A stretch of 64,000 bases of DNA. Origin: Variovorax sp. ZS18.2.2 (GTDB lineage: Bacteria; Pseudomonadota; Gammaproteobacteria; Burkholderiales; Burkholderiaceae_C). Location: contig NZ_JANLNM010000001.1 in the NCBI RefSeq assembly GCF_024701975.1, forward strand, positions 1,984,001-2,048,000, read 5' to 3'. Made by a program: the position numbers and the translations under genes. Positions 48,595-60,643 of this stretch are shown here, in pieces; positions within the stretch are counted from its first letter, which is position 1; every line of letters begins with the position of its first letter. The notes beneath the pieces are model-generated. The model worked only from the letters and a program-made list of their open reading frames with translations. It did not search any database and was not told the origin of the DNA.

Positions 48595-49815
48595 TTGAAC
48601 GATTATGTCATTCGGGTTCTGGCGTCACCGTCGGACGTGAGCCCGAAAGCCTGGAACGCGCTGCTCGCCGCGCAGGCCGAGCCCTCGCCTTTCATGCGCC
48701 ACGAATACCTCGCGGCGCTGCACGAAAGCCAAAGCGCATCCCCTGCGAGCGGATGGGCGGCGCAGTTCATCACGCTGTGGCGCGGCAAGCAACTCGAAGC
48801 CGCCTGCCCCGTCTACATCAAGGACCATTCCTACGGCGAGTACGTCTTCGACTGGGCCTGGGCCAATGCGTATGAGCAGCACGGGCTCGCCTACTACCCC
48901 AAGGCCGTGGTCGCGGTGCCGTTCACACCGGTGCCGGGCACGCGTCTCCTGGCGCGCGATGCGCAAAGCCGCACGCTGCTGGTGCAGGCGCTGGTTGCGT
49001 GGTGCAAGCAGGAAGAAATTTCTTCTCTGCACCTGCTGTTCGGCGCCGACGAGGACATCGCCGCATGCACCGAAGCCGGGCTGATGCTGCGCAACACGGT
49101 GCAGTTCCATTGGACGAACGTGGCGCCCACGGTCGGCACCGACGTGTCCTCGCTGTCCGAGGGGGAGCGTTCCACCCCGGAGCGGCCCGGCTACCCCGAC
49201 TTCGACGCCTTCCTCGCCAGCCTCGCCCATGACAAGCGCAAGAAGATCCGCCAGGAGCGCCGCAAGGTCGCCGACGCCGGCGTGAGCTTCCGCTGGTCGC
49301 GCGGCAAGGACATCTCGCAAGTCGACTGGGATTTCTTCTACCGCTGCTACGAGCGCACCTATCGCGAGCACGGCAACCCGCCCTACCTCACGCGCGACTT
49401 CTTCCAGCGCATGGCCGATACGTTGCCCGAGGCCTGGCTGCTGTTCATCGCCGAGCGCAACGGCAAGCCCATGGCGACGAGCCTGATCGCGCTCTCCACG
49501 GAGCCGGACGCACCACTGGTCGCCTACGGCCGCTACTGGGGCGCGCTGGAGCGTGTCGACTGCCTGCACTTCGAGGCCTGCTACTACCAGCCCCTTGCCT
49601 GGTGCATCGAACACGGCGCCCGGCGCTTCGAAGGCGGCGCACAGGGCGAGCACAAGATGGCGCGCGCGCTGATGCCGGTGAAGACCACCAGCGCCCACTG
49701 GCTTGCGCACCCGGCGTTCTCGGATGCGGTGGAGCGCTTTCTCGAACGCGAAGGGGCTGGCATCGAGAACTACATGGACCACCTGGGCGAGCGCAGCCCG
49801 TTCAAGGCCGCCTGA
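48595..49815 (+). CDS. GNAT-fold (DUF482-type) N-acyltransferase-like protein
   Basis: 406 residues from TTG 48595 (AAGGAAG 8 nt upstream); ATG 48556 would overlap nadE's start and is the alternative. Two GNAT-like halves, with the second having LLFIAERNGKPMATSLIAL and RRFEGGAQGEHKMARAL, as in DUF482/FemAB-like proteins. Substrate unknown. Divergent from nadE. Confidence 0.85.
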   Translation: MNDYVIRVLASPSDVSPKAWNALLAAQAEPSPFMRHEYLAALHESQSASPASGWAAQFITLWRGKQLEAACPVYIKDHSYGEYVFDWAWANAYEQHGLAYYPKAVVAVPFTPVPGTRLLARDAQSRTLLVQALVAWCKQEEISSLHLLFGADEDIAACTEAGLMLRNTVQFHWTNVAPTVGTDVSSLSEGERSTPERPGYPDFDAFLASLAHDKRKKIRQERRKVADAGVSFRWSRGKDISQVDWDFFYRCYERTYREHGNPPYLTRDFFQRMADTLPEAWLLFIAERNGKPMATSLIALSTEPDAPLVAYGRYWGALERVDCLHFEACYYQPLAWCIEHGARRFEGGAQGEHKMARALMPVKTTSAHWLAHPAFSDAVERFLEREGAGIENYMDHLGERSPFKAA

Positions 49816-49833
49816 AGCGCGCGTGCCTCTGTC

Positions 49834-49852
49834 CAAGGGCATAGCGCCCTTG
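49834..49852 (+). other. Possible weak terminator
   Basis: CAAGGGC/GCCCTTG dyad with a 5-nt loop, 20 nt after the acyltransferase stop; the T-run after it is short and broken. Confidence 0.3.
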
Positions 49853-49931
49853 TCCGTTTGGCACATCGACGGCGCGCGGCGCCTCTCCTAGCATCCGGGC
49901 CAGAAAAGCCCCGACTCCGAGGAGAAACCGC

Positions 49932-50579
49932 ATGCGCCCCTTGACCCGTCTCGCCCTTGCGGCGCTCTGCCTCACAAGCGCCGGCCTCGCCTCTGCCGCC
50001 AGCTTCGATTGCGCCAAGGCCGGCAACGCCACCGAAAAAGCCATCTGCGCCGACCCGGGCCTGTCGCGGCAGGACGAGGCCCTGGCCGCGCTCTACCAGC
50101 GCCAGCTCAAGATGCCCGATGCGGGCCAATGGGGAACGATCCTGCGGCGCGATCAGCGCGACTGGATTGCGGTGCGCAACCGCGAGTGCAAGGGCAACGT
50201 CGATTGCCTGAACCAAGACTACCAGCGACGCATCGCCTACCTCAGCCATCCGCTGCTGCACTGGATGGGCCGCTACGTGCAGGGCAAATGCCCGCACGAG
50301 GGCCGCTTCCTCGATGTCACGCCCGGCGACGCCGGGCAGCTCGATGTGGAGATCTATATCTGCCCCAACCCGCGCGGCAACATGCTGCTGCAGGGCAGGA
50401 ACGTGCTCGAAGCCGGGCAGCACCTGAGGGTGGCGGAAGGCGGGCGTTGCACCCGCACCTTCCAGTTCGCCGCCGACCGCATCACGGTCACAGATGGGCC
50501 CGAATGCGCACCGGCACTGAAAGGCGCCTACGTACGCGACCCGCGCCGTTCGCCTTTCGAGCTCGAGGGAGCGAAGTGA
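49932..50579 (+). CDS. LprI-like periplasmic protein
   Basis: 215 residues. Signal peptide to about residue 22 (ends ASAAS), then a lysozyme-inhibitor-LprI-like domain (FDCAKAGNATEKAICADPGL with the paired Cys, then LYQRQL and DQRDWIAVRNREC). The second half is unfamiliar. Probably a periplasmic or envelope protein; lysozyme inhibition is not proven for this group. Confidence 0.75.
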   Translation: MRPLTRLALAALCLTSAGLASAASFDCAKAGNATEKAICADPGLSRQDEALAALYQRQLKMPDAGQWGTILRRDQRDWIAVRNRECKGNVDCLNQDYQRRIAYLSHPLLHWMGRYVQGKCPHEGRFLDVTPGDAGQLDVEIYICPNPRGNMLLQGRNVLEAGQHLRVAEGGRCTRTFQFAADRITVTDGPECAPALKGAYVRDPRRSPFELEGAK

Positions 50580-50580
50580 A

Positions 50581-51108
50581 TTACTTCTTGTACGCGGCGA
50601 TGCCGTCGACGACTTCCTTCTTCGCCGCGTCGATGCCTTCCCAGCCCAGCACCTTGACCCACTTGCCCGCTTCCAGGTCCTTGTAGTGCTCGAAGAAGTG
50701 GCTGATGGCCTTCAGGCGCATCGGGTTCACGTCGTCGACCGACTTCCAGTGGCTGTAGATCGGCAGCACCTTGTCGGTGGGCACGGCCAGGACCTTGCCG
50801 TCGACGCCGGCTTCGTCTTCCATCATCAGGATGCCCAGCGGGCGGCAGGGCACGACCACGCCCGGCAGCAGCGGGTACGGCGCGATCACCAGCACGTCGA
50901 CCGGGTCGCCGTCGCCCGAGAGGGTCTGCGGCACGTAGCCGTAGTTGGCGGGGTAGTACATGGCCGTCGTCATGAAGCGGTCCACGAAGATCGCGCCGGA
51001 TTCCTTGTCGACTTCGTACTTGATCGGGTCGGCATTCATCGGGATTTCGATCACGACGTTGAAGGCATCGGGGACGTTCTTGCCGGGGGAGACTTTGTCG
51101 AAGGACAT
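50581..51108 (-). CDS. ppa: Soluble inorganic pyrophosphatase
   Basis: 175 residues, family I. Motifs: [17 protein letters not shown] (partial), the DGDPVDVLV signature and [14 protein letters not shown]. It hydrolyses pyrophosphate in the cytoplasm. Divergent from hppA, 257 bp away: the soluble and membrane enzymes lie back to back. Confidence 0.95.
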   Translation of the reverse strand: MSFDKVSPGKNVPDAFNVVIEIPMNADPIKYEVDKESGAIFVDRFMTTAMYYPANYGYVPQTLSGDGDPVDVLVIAPYPLLPGVVVPCRPLGILMMEDEAGVDGKVLAVPTDKVLPIYSHWKSVDDVNPMRLKAISHFFEHYKDLEAGKWVKVLGWEGIDAAKKEVVDGIAAYKK

Positions 51109-51365
51109 GACGTTTTTCGAGTAGTTGAAAAGTATTGGGGAGACGGGGACAAACCCTGAGTTTACTTTCCGTGTCACCGCCCGGTCGCACACGCCCGCGT
51201 TTTTGCCTGTAAATTGCAACCGTTGGCCAATCGGCTCCTCACCTTCTCGGTGCAGCGAGCTTCGAGGAAGCAACGCGACGGAAAACCTGGGTCCCGTACG
51301 CGTTGCGCGCAGGATCCATGCTGTCCGTCTCCACAAGTCACAACGAACGAATGGAGAAGCAAAGC

Positions 51366-53885
<2,520 letters not shown>

Positions 53886-53887
53886 AG

Positions 53888-54256
53888 ATGCCCACGCCCG
53901 CACGGCTCGAAGCCTTCATCGCCGCCGTGGAGGGCGGCGCGCATGCGCAGGTCATCGAGGACTACTACACCGAAGACGCCACCGTGCGCGAGAACCAGGC
54001 CGAGCCGCGGCGGGGCCGCAGCACGCTGGTCGCGCAGGAAACAACCGTGCTCGACCGCACCGAATCGGTGGTGTCCACGTGCGTGCGGCCCGTGCTGGTG
54101 AACGGCGACCACGTGGCCATCCACTGGGTCTTCGAGTTCACCTTCAAGGGCGGCAGCCGGATGCGCATGGAAGAGATCGCCTGGCAGCGCTGGGACGGCG
54201 AGCGCATCGCCGAAGAGCAGTTCTTCTACGACCCGGCGCAAAGAAAGCCGGGCTGA
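53888..54256 (+). CDS. NTF2-like protein
   Basis: 122 residues with the NTF2-like fold (LEAFIAAVEGGAHAQVIEDYYTEDATVREN, partial; VAIHWVFEFTF). Function unknown. Its start is 2 nt after the hppA stop and its stop lies just before the TolC-like gene, so all may be one transcript. Confidence 0.82.
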   Translation: MPTPARLEAFIAAVEGGAHAQVIEDYYTEDATVRENQAEPRRGRSTLVAQETTVLDRTESVVSTCVRPVLVNGDHVAIHWVFEFTFKGGSRMRMEEIAWQRWDGERIAEEQFFYDPAQRKPG

Positions 54257-54270
54257 AGCGCAACGGCAAG

Positions 54271-55695
54271 GTGCAAAGCCCACGCCGCCCACGCCGATTG
54301 GTGCTGCTGGCGCTGCCCGCCCTGGCGCTCGGCGCGGCGGCCATCGCTCAAACCCGCCCGGACGCCCTGCCCCTGAGCTTCGACGCCGCACGCGCCCGCA
54401 TGGTCGAGCGCTCCGACAAGCTGGCAGCCGCACGCTCGGCCGTCGAATCGAAGGAGCTGCAGAGCGAGGGCTTGAAGCGCCTGGGCGGCCCGGTGGTGAG
54501 CGTTTCGGGGCTGGCCTATGCGTACAACGCCAACCTGAACCTGGACCTCGATCCGCTCAACCAGAAGCTCGGGCAGATCGGCCAGTCGCTGCCGCCGTCG
54601 ATCCAGAGCTTCATCTCGCGCGTGCCGATTCCGCAGCTGCCCAACAGCTACACGCTCAACCGCCACGACACGGGCACCAACACCTCGATCTCGGCGGTCT
54701 GGCCGATCTACCTGGGCGGCGCGACCGATGCGGTGCGCGGTTTTGTCTCGGCGCAGACGCGCGAGGCGCAGGCCGATGCCGAGCAGGCCGGCCACGAGGT
54801 CGACACGCTGCTGGTGCAGCGCTACTTCGGCGCCCAGCTCGCGCAGCGCGCGGCCACGCTGCGTGCACAGGCCGAACGCACCATCGCCCAACACGACGCG
54901 GCCGCGCAGAAGATGCTCGCGGCCGGCGTGATCTCACGCGTCGAGCGGCTGCAGGCGAGCGCCGCCTACGAAGAGGCCCGGCGCAATGCGCGCAAGGCCG
55001 AGGACGATGCGGCGCTGGCGGCCGTCGCCCTCGCCCGCACGGTTCGCGCCGAAGGCAGCGTGACGCCGCAGACGCCGCTTTTCCTGATCAGCGCGCCCAT
55101 CGAGCCGCTGGGCTACTTCATCGATTCGGCGCTCACGCGGCACCCCGGCCTCGGCAAGGTCGCGGCCAAGAGGTCGCAGGCCGAGCAATTGCACGAAGGC
55201 GAAGAGGCGCTGCGCCGCCCGCAGGTCATCGCCTTCGGCACGCGCCAGCTCAAGAGCGGCAATGCCGACTGGGTGGCGGGCCTGGGCGTGCGCTGGACGC
55301 TGTACGACTCGGTCGACCGCGATGCACTCTCGGCCTCTTCGCAAAAGCAGGTCGAACAGGCCGAGCACACCGATGCGCAGGCGCGCAGCGACATCTCGCT
55401 CCTGGTCGAGCGCAACTGGCGCGCCCTCGAAAACGCCCGCCGCCAGTACCTGGACATGAAGGTCTCGGTCGAGCTCTCCGAAGAAGTGGTGAAGCTGCGC
55501 GTGGCGGGCCTGCGCGAAGGCACGAGCACCATGCTGGACCTGATCGACGCCGAGACCAACCGCGCCAAGGTGCTGACCGAGCGCGCGCAGGCGGCCAACG
55601 AGTACGTGCAGGCGCTCGCGCAGTTGCTCGAGAGCGCGGGCCTCTCCGAGAAGTTTTCCGACTACATCGCGCGTGCCGACGTGAAGGTGAATTGA
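54271..55695 (+). CDS. TolC-family outer-membrane efflux protein
   Basis: 474 residues from GTG 54271, the best of weak candidates (CTG 54253 overlapping the NTF2-like stop is the other). Signal sequence LVLLALPALALGAAAIA, then the two helical repeats of outer-membrane efflux proteins (EARRNARKAEDDAALAAVAL; LRVAGLREGTSTMLDLIDAETN). It makes the exit channel of the export system with the three downstream genes. Confidence 0.85.
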   Translation: MQSPRRPRRLVLLALPALALGAAAIAQTRPDALPLSFDAARARMVERSDKLAAARSAVESKELQSEGLKRLGGPVVSVSGLAYAYNANLNLDLDPLNQKLGQIGQSLPPSIQSFISRVPIPQLPNSYTLNRHDTGTNTSISAVWPIYLGGATDAVRGFVSAQTREAQADAEQAGHEVDTLLVQRYFGAQLAQRAATLRAQAERTIAQHDAAAQKMLAAGVISRVERLQASAAYEEARRNARKAEDDAALAAVALARTVRAEGSVTPQTPLFLISAPIEPLGYFIDSALTRHPGLGKVAAKRSQAEQLHEGEEALRRPQVIAFGTRQLKSGNADWVAGLGVRWTLYDSVDRDALSASSQKQVEQAEHTDAQARSDISLLVERNWRALENARRQYLDMKVSVELSEEVVKLRVAGLREGTSTMLDLIDAETNRAKVLTERAQAANEYVQALAQLLESAGLSEKFSDYIARADVKVN

Positions 55696-55697
55696 TC

Positions 55698-56699
55698 ATG
55701 AGTGCCAAGACCCGAAAACTGATCGCCATCGCCGCGGCGCTGCTCGTGCTGGTGCTGCTCGTGTGGGGCTTCTGGCGCGCCTCGCAGCCTGCGGCCGAGG
55801 TGTTCCAGGGCCAGATGGAAGCGCGCGAGACCGACGTGGCCGGCAAGGTCACCGCGCGCATCGCCGAAGTGGCGGTGAAGGAAGGCGACCGCATCCAGGC
55901 CGGCGCGCTGCTGGTGCGCATGGACAGCCCCGAAGTGCGCGCCAAGCTCGCGCAGGCCACGGCCGCCGAGCAGGCCGCGCAGGCCGTCGCCGACAAGGCG
56001 CAGAACGGCGCCCGTCCGCAGGAGGTGGAGATGGCGCGCATGCAGTGGCAGCGCGCCGAAACCGCCGCGCAGCTCGCGCAGACCTCGTTCCGCCGCGTCG
56101 ACGGCCTCGCGCGCGAAGGCCTGGTCGCCGACCAGAAGCGCGACGAGGCCGAAGCCAACTGGAAGGCCTCGCGCGACGCGGCCATCGCGGCCAAGGCGCA
56201 GTACGACATGGCCCGCATCGGTGCCCGCCCCGAGGACCAGGCCGCGGCCAGCGCGCAGGCGCGCCAGGTCGCCGGCGTGGTGGCCGAGGCGGAAGCGGCC
56301 AAGGCCGAGACCGAGCTTCGCAGCCCCGTGGGCGGCGAAGTGGCCAAGGTGCTCGCCAAGGTCGGCGAGCTGTCGCCGCAGGGCGTGGCGGTGGTCACGG
56401 TAGTCGACCTGAACGACCAGTGGGTGGTGCTGAACGTGCGCGAAGACCGGCTCGCACGTTTTGCCGTCGACAGCGAGTTCGATGCGCGCTTGCCGGCGCT
56501 GGCGAATGACAAGGACAAGTCCGACGCACACCGCGTAGCCCGCTTCAAGGTCTATTACAGCGCCGCCCTGCCCGACTTCGCGACCTGGCGGGCGACACGC
56601 GGCGGCAATGGCTTCGACGTGCGCACCTTCGAGGTCCGCGCGCGGCCGCTCAAGCCCATCGAAGGCGCGCGGCCGGGCATGAGCGTGTTGGTCGATTGA
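55698..56699 (+). CDS. HlyD-family periplasmic adaptor
   Basis: 333 residues: an N-terminal membrane anchor (LIAIAAALLVLVLLVWGF), a lipoyl-like barrel-sandwich (MEARETDVAGKVTARIAEVAV ... , partial) and a long coiled-coil. It joins the outer-membrane channel to the inner-membrane permeases. It follows the TolC-like gene by 2 nt. Confidence 0.9.
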   Translation: MSAKTRKLIAIAAALLVLVLLVWGFWRASQPAAEVFQGQMEARETDVAGKVTARIAEVAVKEGDRIQAGALLVRMDSPEVRAKLAQATAAEQAAQAVADKAQNGARPQEVEMARMQWQRAETAAQLAQTSFRRVDGLAREGLVADQKRDEAEANWKASRDAAIAAKAQYDMARIGARPEDQAAASAQARQVAGVVAEAEAAKAETELRSPVGGEVAKVLAKVGELSPQGVAVVTVVDLNDQWVVLNVREDRLARFAVDSEFDARLPALANDKDKSDAHRVARFKVYYSAALPDFATWRATRGGNGFDVRTFEVRARPLKPIEGARPGMSVLVD

Positions 56700-56709
56700 C
56701 GGTCCGGCG

Positions 56710-57894
56710 ATGAGCCTTCGAGGCTTCTCCGCAGCCAGCGCCAGGCGCGAATTCGCGCTGCTGCGCACCTGCCCCTGGGACCTCGCCATGATTTCGTGGG
56801 TGCCGCTGCTCGCGGTGTTCCTGATCTGGTGGATCTTCTCGGCCGGCCTGCCCGAGCGCCTGCCGATCGGCGTGCTCGACCAGGACCGCACGGCCCTGTC
56901 GCGGCAGGTGGTGCGCTTTCTCGATGCCACGCCCGGCCTGCGTGTGACGCAGTACTACGCGGACGAAGGCGCCATGGCGCGCGCGTTGACAAGTGGTGCG
57001 GTCGATGCGGCGGTGCAGTTGCCCCGCGACCTCAATCGCGATGTGAAGCGCGGGCGCGTCGGCCAGGTCGTGCTGCTGCACAACGCGCAACTCGGCACGC
57101 ATTCGAGCCTGATCCAGCGCGACGTTCGCACGGTGGTGGCCACGATCTCGGGCGGCGTCGAACTCGCGGTGCGCAACAAGCGCGGCGAATCGATGACGTC
57201 CGCGCGCGTGAGCATGGAGCCGATCAAGGCGAGCATGGTGGCGCTGTTCAACACTTCGACGGACTACGAGCAGTTCCTGGGTGCCGCGCTCATTCCAGCG
57301 CTGCTGCACATCCTCGCCATGACGGCCGGCGCGTGGGCCGTGGGGCGTGAACTGCGCGACCGCACCATTGCCGAATGGCTCGGCGCTGCGCCGCGCTGGC
57401 ACGAGGCGCTGGCCGCACTGGCGGGCAAGCTTGCGCTGCCGTTCGCGAGCCTGTCGGCGGTCGGCATCGCGGCGATGCTGTGGATCACGGCCGGCCGCGG
57501 CTGGCACCCGGTCGGGTCGGTGGGCTGGACGCTGTTCGCGCTGGTGGTGTTCCTCGCGCTTTCCATTGCGCTCGGCGCATTCGTCTCTGCGCTCACGCGG
57601 TCGCTGCGCACCGCGTTGTCAGCCACGGGCTTCATCACGGCGCCCGCGTTCGCTTTCGGCGGCGTGGGCTTTCCGCTGGTCGCGATGCCGCTCCTTGCCC
57701 AGATGTGGGCGAGCCTGCTGCCCTACACGCACTACATCCGCGTGCAGATGGAACAGTTGCAGATGGGCGCGCCGCTCGCCTATTCCGTCGGTACGCCGCT
57801 GTGGATGGTGCTGGGCACGGCCGTGCTGCTGGCCGCGTCGGCCGCGGCACTGGTGCGCGCCGTCGCCGCACCCGACACCTGGGGAGGCCGCTGA
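56710..57894 (+). CDS. ABC-2-type transporter permease
   Basis: 394 residues. N-terminal helix near residues 25-47, a large periplasmic domain of about 130 residues, then five or six helices (AALIPALLHILAMTAGAWAV; WTLFALVVFLALSIALGAFV). ABC2_membrane_3-like. The ATP-binding protein is not encoded here. Overlaps the next permease by one base (TGATG). Confidence 0.88.
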   Translation: MSLRGFSAASARREFALLRTCPWDLAMISWVPLLAVFLIWWIFSAGLPERLPIGVLDQDRTALSRQVVRFLDATPGLRVTQYYADEGAMARALTSGAVDAAVQLPRDLNRDVKRGRVGQVVLLHNAQLGTHSSLIQRDVRTVVATISGGVELAVRNKRGESMTSARVSMEPIKASMVALFNTSTDYEQFLGAALIPALLHILAMTAGAWAVGRELRDRTIAEWLGAAPRWHEALAALAGKLALPFASLSAVGIAAMLWITAGRGWHPVGSVGWTLFALVVFLALSIALGAFVSALTRSLRTALSATGFITAPAFAFGGVGFPLVAMPLLAQMWASLLPYTHYIRVQMEQLQMGAPLAYSVGTPLWMVLGTAVLLAASAAALVRAVAAPDTWGGR

Positions 57895-59048
57895 TGGCGC
57901 TCGATTCCACGCGCACCCGCTTCGGCGCCGCCTGGCGCGATACCGCGCTCGCGGTGCTGCGCGACAAGGGCGTGCTGCTGATCATGCTGCTCGCGCCCAT
58001 CATCTATGGATTCTTCTACCCGTGGCCCTACGGCACGCAGGCCGTGACGCGGGTGCCGGTGGCGGTGGTCGACGAAGACCACAGCGGGCTGTCGCGGCAG
58101 ATCGCGCGCTTTGCGATGGCCAATCCGCGGCTCGATGTGCGCATGGTCACCTCCGATGTGCACGAGGCGCAGCAGGCGCTCTGGCGCGGCGAGATCGAGG
58201 GCTACGCGCTGCTGCCGGCGGACCTCAAGCGCAACGTGATCCGCGGGCTCTCGGCGGTGGTGACGATCGAGGGCAACGGCGCGTATGCGCTGCTGAACAA
58301 GGCGGTGTTGTATGGCTTCTCGGAGGCGGTGGGTACGGTGTCGGCGGGGGTCGAGATCCGCAAGCTGCAAGCTGGCGGGCAAAGCGCGGTGCAGGCGGCG
58401 CGCAGCCGCAGTCCGCTCAACACGCAGCTTGTCGCGCTGTTCAATCCGACCGAGGGCTATGGCAGCTACGTGGTGCCGGCGGTGGCGCTGCTGATCCTGC
58501 AGCAGACGCTGCTGATGGGCGCGGCGATGCTGGCCGGCACCTGGGCCGAGGCCGGGCAATTGCGCGCGGGCATGGGGGCCTGGTTCGGGCGGCTGGGGGC
58601 GCTGTCGGCCTTCGGCTTCTTGAGCGGCCTTTTCTACTTCGGCTGGGTGTTTTTTCTGCAGGACTATCCGCGGGGCGGCAACCCGCTCGGCGCGCTGGTG
58701 CTTCTGATGTTCTATGTGCCCGCGATCTGCACGGTCGGGCTGCTGCTCGGGTGCTGGTTCCGCGACCGCGAGCGGGCATTGCAGGTGCTGCTGTTCACTG
58801 CGTTGCCGATGGCGTTTCTCTCGGGGTTCTCGTGGCCTGTCGAGGCCCTGCCCGGGCCCTTGCAGGCTTTGCGCTGGATCTTTCCGAGCACTGCGGGTAT
58901 CCAGGCGTCGCTCAGGCTCAACCAGATGGGGGCGCCGCTGCACGACGTGCTGCCCTATCTCGGCGTGTTGTTGTTGCTTGCCGTGGCGGGGCTGCTGGTT
59001 CTCTGGGTGGCGGCCAGGCCGCGCCGGGCGGACCGCGAAACCGCCTAG
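57894..59048 (+). CDS. ABC-2-type transporter permease
   Basis: 384 residues with the same plan as its neighbour: an N-terminal helix, a large periplasmic domain, and a bundle of helices (VVPAVALLILQQTLLMGAAML; FLSGLFYFGWVFFL). GGGGAGG precedes the ATG. The two permeases probably form a heterodimer. Its stop overlaps the convergent tetR stop by 4 bp. Confidence 0.88.
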   Translation: MALDSTRTRFGAAWRDTALAVLRDKGVLLIMLLAPIIYGFFYPWPYGTQAVTRVPVAVVDEDHSGLSRQIARFAMANPRLDVRMVTSDVHEAQQALWRGEIEGYALLPADLKRNVIRGLSAVVTIEGNGAYALLNKAVLYGFSEAVGTVSAGVEIRKLQAGGQSAVQAARSRSPLNTQLVALFNPTEGYGSYVVPAVALLILQQTLLMGAAMLAGTWAEAGQLRAGMGAWFGRLGALSAFGFLSGLFYFGWVFFLQDYPRGGNPLGALVLLMFYVPAICTVGLLLGCWFRDRERALQVLLFTALPMAFLSGFSWPVEALPGPLQALRWIFPSTAGIQASLRLNQMGAPLHDVLPYLGVLLLLAVAGLLVLWVAARPRRADRETA

Positions 59049-59674
59049 CGCTGGCTCTCGGCCGCCACGGCGCGCACGAGGCGCGTGGCTGGTGCCACCA
59101 GTTCGCGCAGGTCGCCGGCACGCTCCTGCTCGATGGCCTGAAGCACCAGCTCGTTGATGCCGCCCACAACCGTCATCGCCATCTGGCTGCTGAGGTGCGC
59201 GGCCGGACCGTCTCCCGCGCCGCTGCTGTTGATCGCGACCTGGATGAAGTTGGCGATCTCGTCATTGACGCGGCGGCGCGCCGCGAGGCCCGGCATGCCG
59301 AGCCCCAGGATTTCGACGAAGAGCGTGCGCAGCAGCACCGGGTCCTGCGCCAGGTAGTCGAAGTACGCGGTCATCGCCTGCTCGACCTGCGCATGCCAGG
59401 GCTGCGCAGGATCGAAGGCCTCGCTCACGGCCTGCAGCGCGAGGCGGCTGGCGGTTTCGTAGAGCGCGATCAAGCATTCGGTCTTGGTGCTGAAGTGCTC
59501 GTAGAAGGTGCGGCGCGACACGGCGGCCTCGCGCACGATGTCGGCGATGGTCGTGTCGGCGTACCCCTTGGCCGCCACGGCCTGCGCCATGCCCTGCAGA
59601 AGGCGCGCATAGTGCTCGCTTTCCGTGCCCTCGGCGGACTTGGAGGCCACGGTTTTTTCGATGGTGTCGCTCAT
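59045..59674 (-). CDS. TetR-family regulator
   Basis: 209 residues from ATG 59674 (GTG 59683 also possible). The N-terminal HTH is TTIADIVREAAVSRRTFYEHF. The C-terminal ligand domain is unassigned. Two identical-arm operators lie upstream. Convergent to the export operon, divergent from the hydrolase gene; probable targets are itself, the hydrolase, and perhaps the exporter. Confidence 0.9.
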   Translation of the reverse strand: MSDTIEKTVASKSAEGTESEHYARLLQGMAQAVAAKGYADTTIADIVREAAVSRRTFYEHFSTKTECLIALYETASRLALQAVSEAFDPAQPWHAQVEQAMTAYFDYLAQDPVLLRTLFVEILGLGMPGLAARRRVNDEIANFIQVAINSSGAGDGPAAHLSSQMAMTVVGGINELVLQAIEQERAGDLRELVAPATRLVRAVAAESQR

Positions 59675-59698
59675 GAATGGCACATTTTCCTACGTCTC

Positions 59699-59758
59699 GG
59701 TACTTGACAGTACCAGCATCGACCCGCACCATGGAGGCATGCGGTACGAATCTGTACC
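59699..59758. promoter_or_regulatory. Two TetR operators GGTAC-N6-GTACC
   Basis: Two sites of the same arms and 6-nt spacer: 59699-59714 (spacer TTGACA) and 59743-59758 (spacer GAATCT). Centres are 44 bp apart, close to four helical turns. The spacer of the first matches a -35 box (TTGACA) read toward the hydrolase gene, so binding there would block its promoter. Confidence 0.78.
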
Positions 59759-59794
59759 AACCTTTCTTCCCACGATGTCCCGAGGATTGTTTTC

Positions 59795-60643
59795 ATGACT
59801 GAACTCGTTGTCCGCCGCCTGCTGATCGACCTGCAATCGCCCTTTGCCCGCAACTGGTGCGGCGGCGATGCATTCTCGACCGCCTTCTTCAATGCCCTGT
59901 CGATGAGTTTTCCCTTCGGCGAGCAATTCTTCATCGACGCCGTGCGCGACGCAGTGGCCACGCTGCCGCCCGAGGTGCAGGAAAAGTACCGCGCCGACGT
60001 GCGCGGTTTCATCGGCCAGGAGGCCACGCACCGGCGTATCCACTCGCTCTTCAACAATCACCTGGAGAGCCAGGGGCTGGTCGATGGCTGGACGGCGCGC
60101 GCCAACAAGCGCCTGGCGATGATGGAAGAAGCCGATCCACGCCACGCGCTGGCGGTCACCGCCGCCACCGAGCACTTCACCGCGATGTTCGCCGAGTGGC
60201 TGCTGGCCCGCCCCGAGATCCTCGACGGCGCCGAACCGCGGCTGCGCACCATGTGGCTCTGGCACAGCGCCGAAGAGCTGGAGCACAAGTCCGTCGCCTT
60301 CGACATCTACAAGGCCGCCGGCGGCTCGGACGAATGGCGCAAGCGCTGGTTCCGCCGCGTGACCGTCATGTTCCTCGGCGACCTGATGCACCAGACCATC
60401 GACAACCTGCGCCACGAAAAACAGCTGTGGAAGTGGGCGACCTGGAAGAGCGCGGCGCGCATCCTGTTGAGCAAGAACGGTCTGCTGCGCGGCAACCTGG
60501 GCGGCTGGCGCAGCTACCTGCGTGCCGACTTCCATCCGGCACAGCAGGACAGCAGCCTGTCGACGCGCTGGCTCGCCGACAACCGCGCGCAGTACACACC
60601 CGTGGGTGCTGCTGCACCCGAGGCGGCTGCCGCAGCGGCTTAG
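59795..60643 (+). CDS. Predicted metal-dependent hydrolase (PF10118-type)
   Basis: 282 residues. Conserved block FIGQEATHRRIHSLFNNHL with Glu and His ligands, and WLWHSAEELEHKSVAFDIY, the second metal-ligand block. Resembles the ferritin-like/di-iron hydroxylase arrangement in spacing, and the function is unknown. Divergent from tetR with the operator pair in between. Confidence 0.88.
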   Translation: MTELVVRRLLIDLQSPFARNWCGGDAFSTAFFNALSMSFPFGEQFFIDAVRDAVATLPPEVQEKYRADVRGFIGQEATHRRIHSLFNNHLESQGLVDGWTARANKRLAMMEEADPRHALAVTAATEHFTAMFAEWLLARPEILDGAEPRLRTMWLWHSAEELEHKSVAFDIYKAAGGSDEWRKRWFRRVTVMFLGDLMHQTIDNLRHEKQLWKWATWKSAARILLSKNGLLRGNLGGWRSYLRADFHPAQQDSSLSTRWLADNRAQYTPVGAAAPEAAAAAA

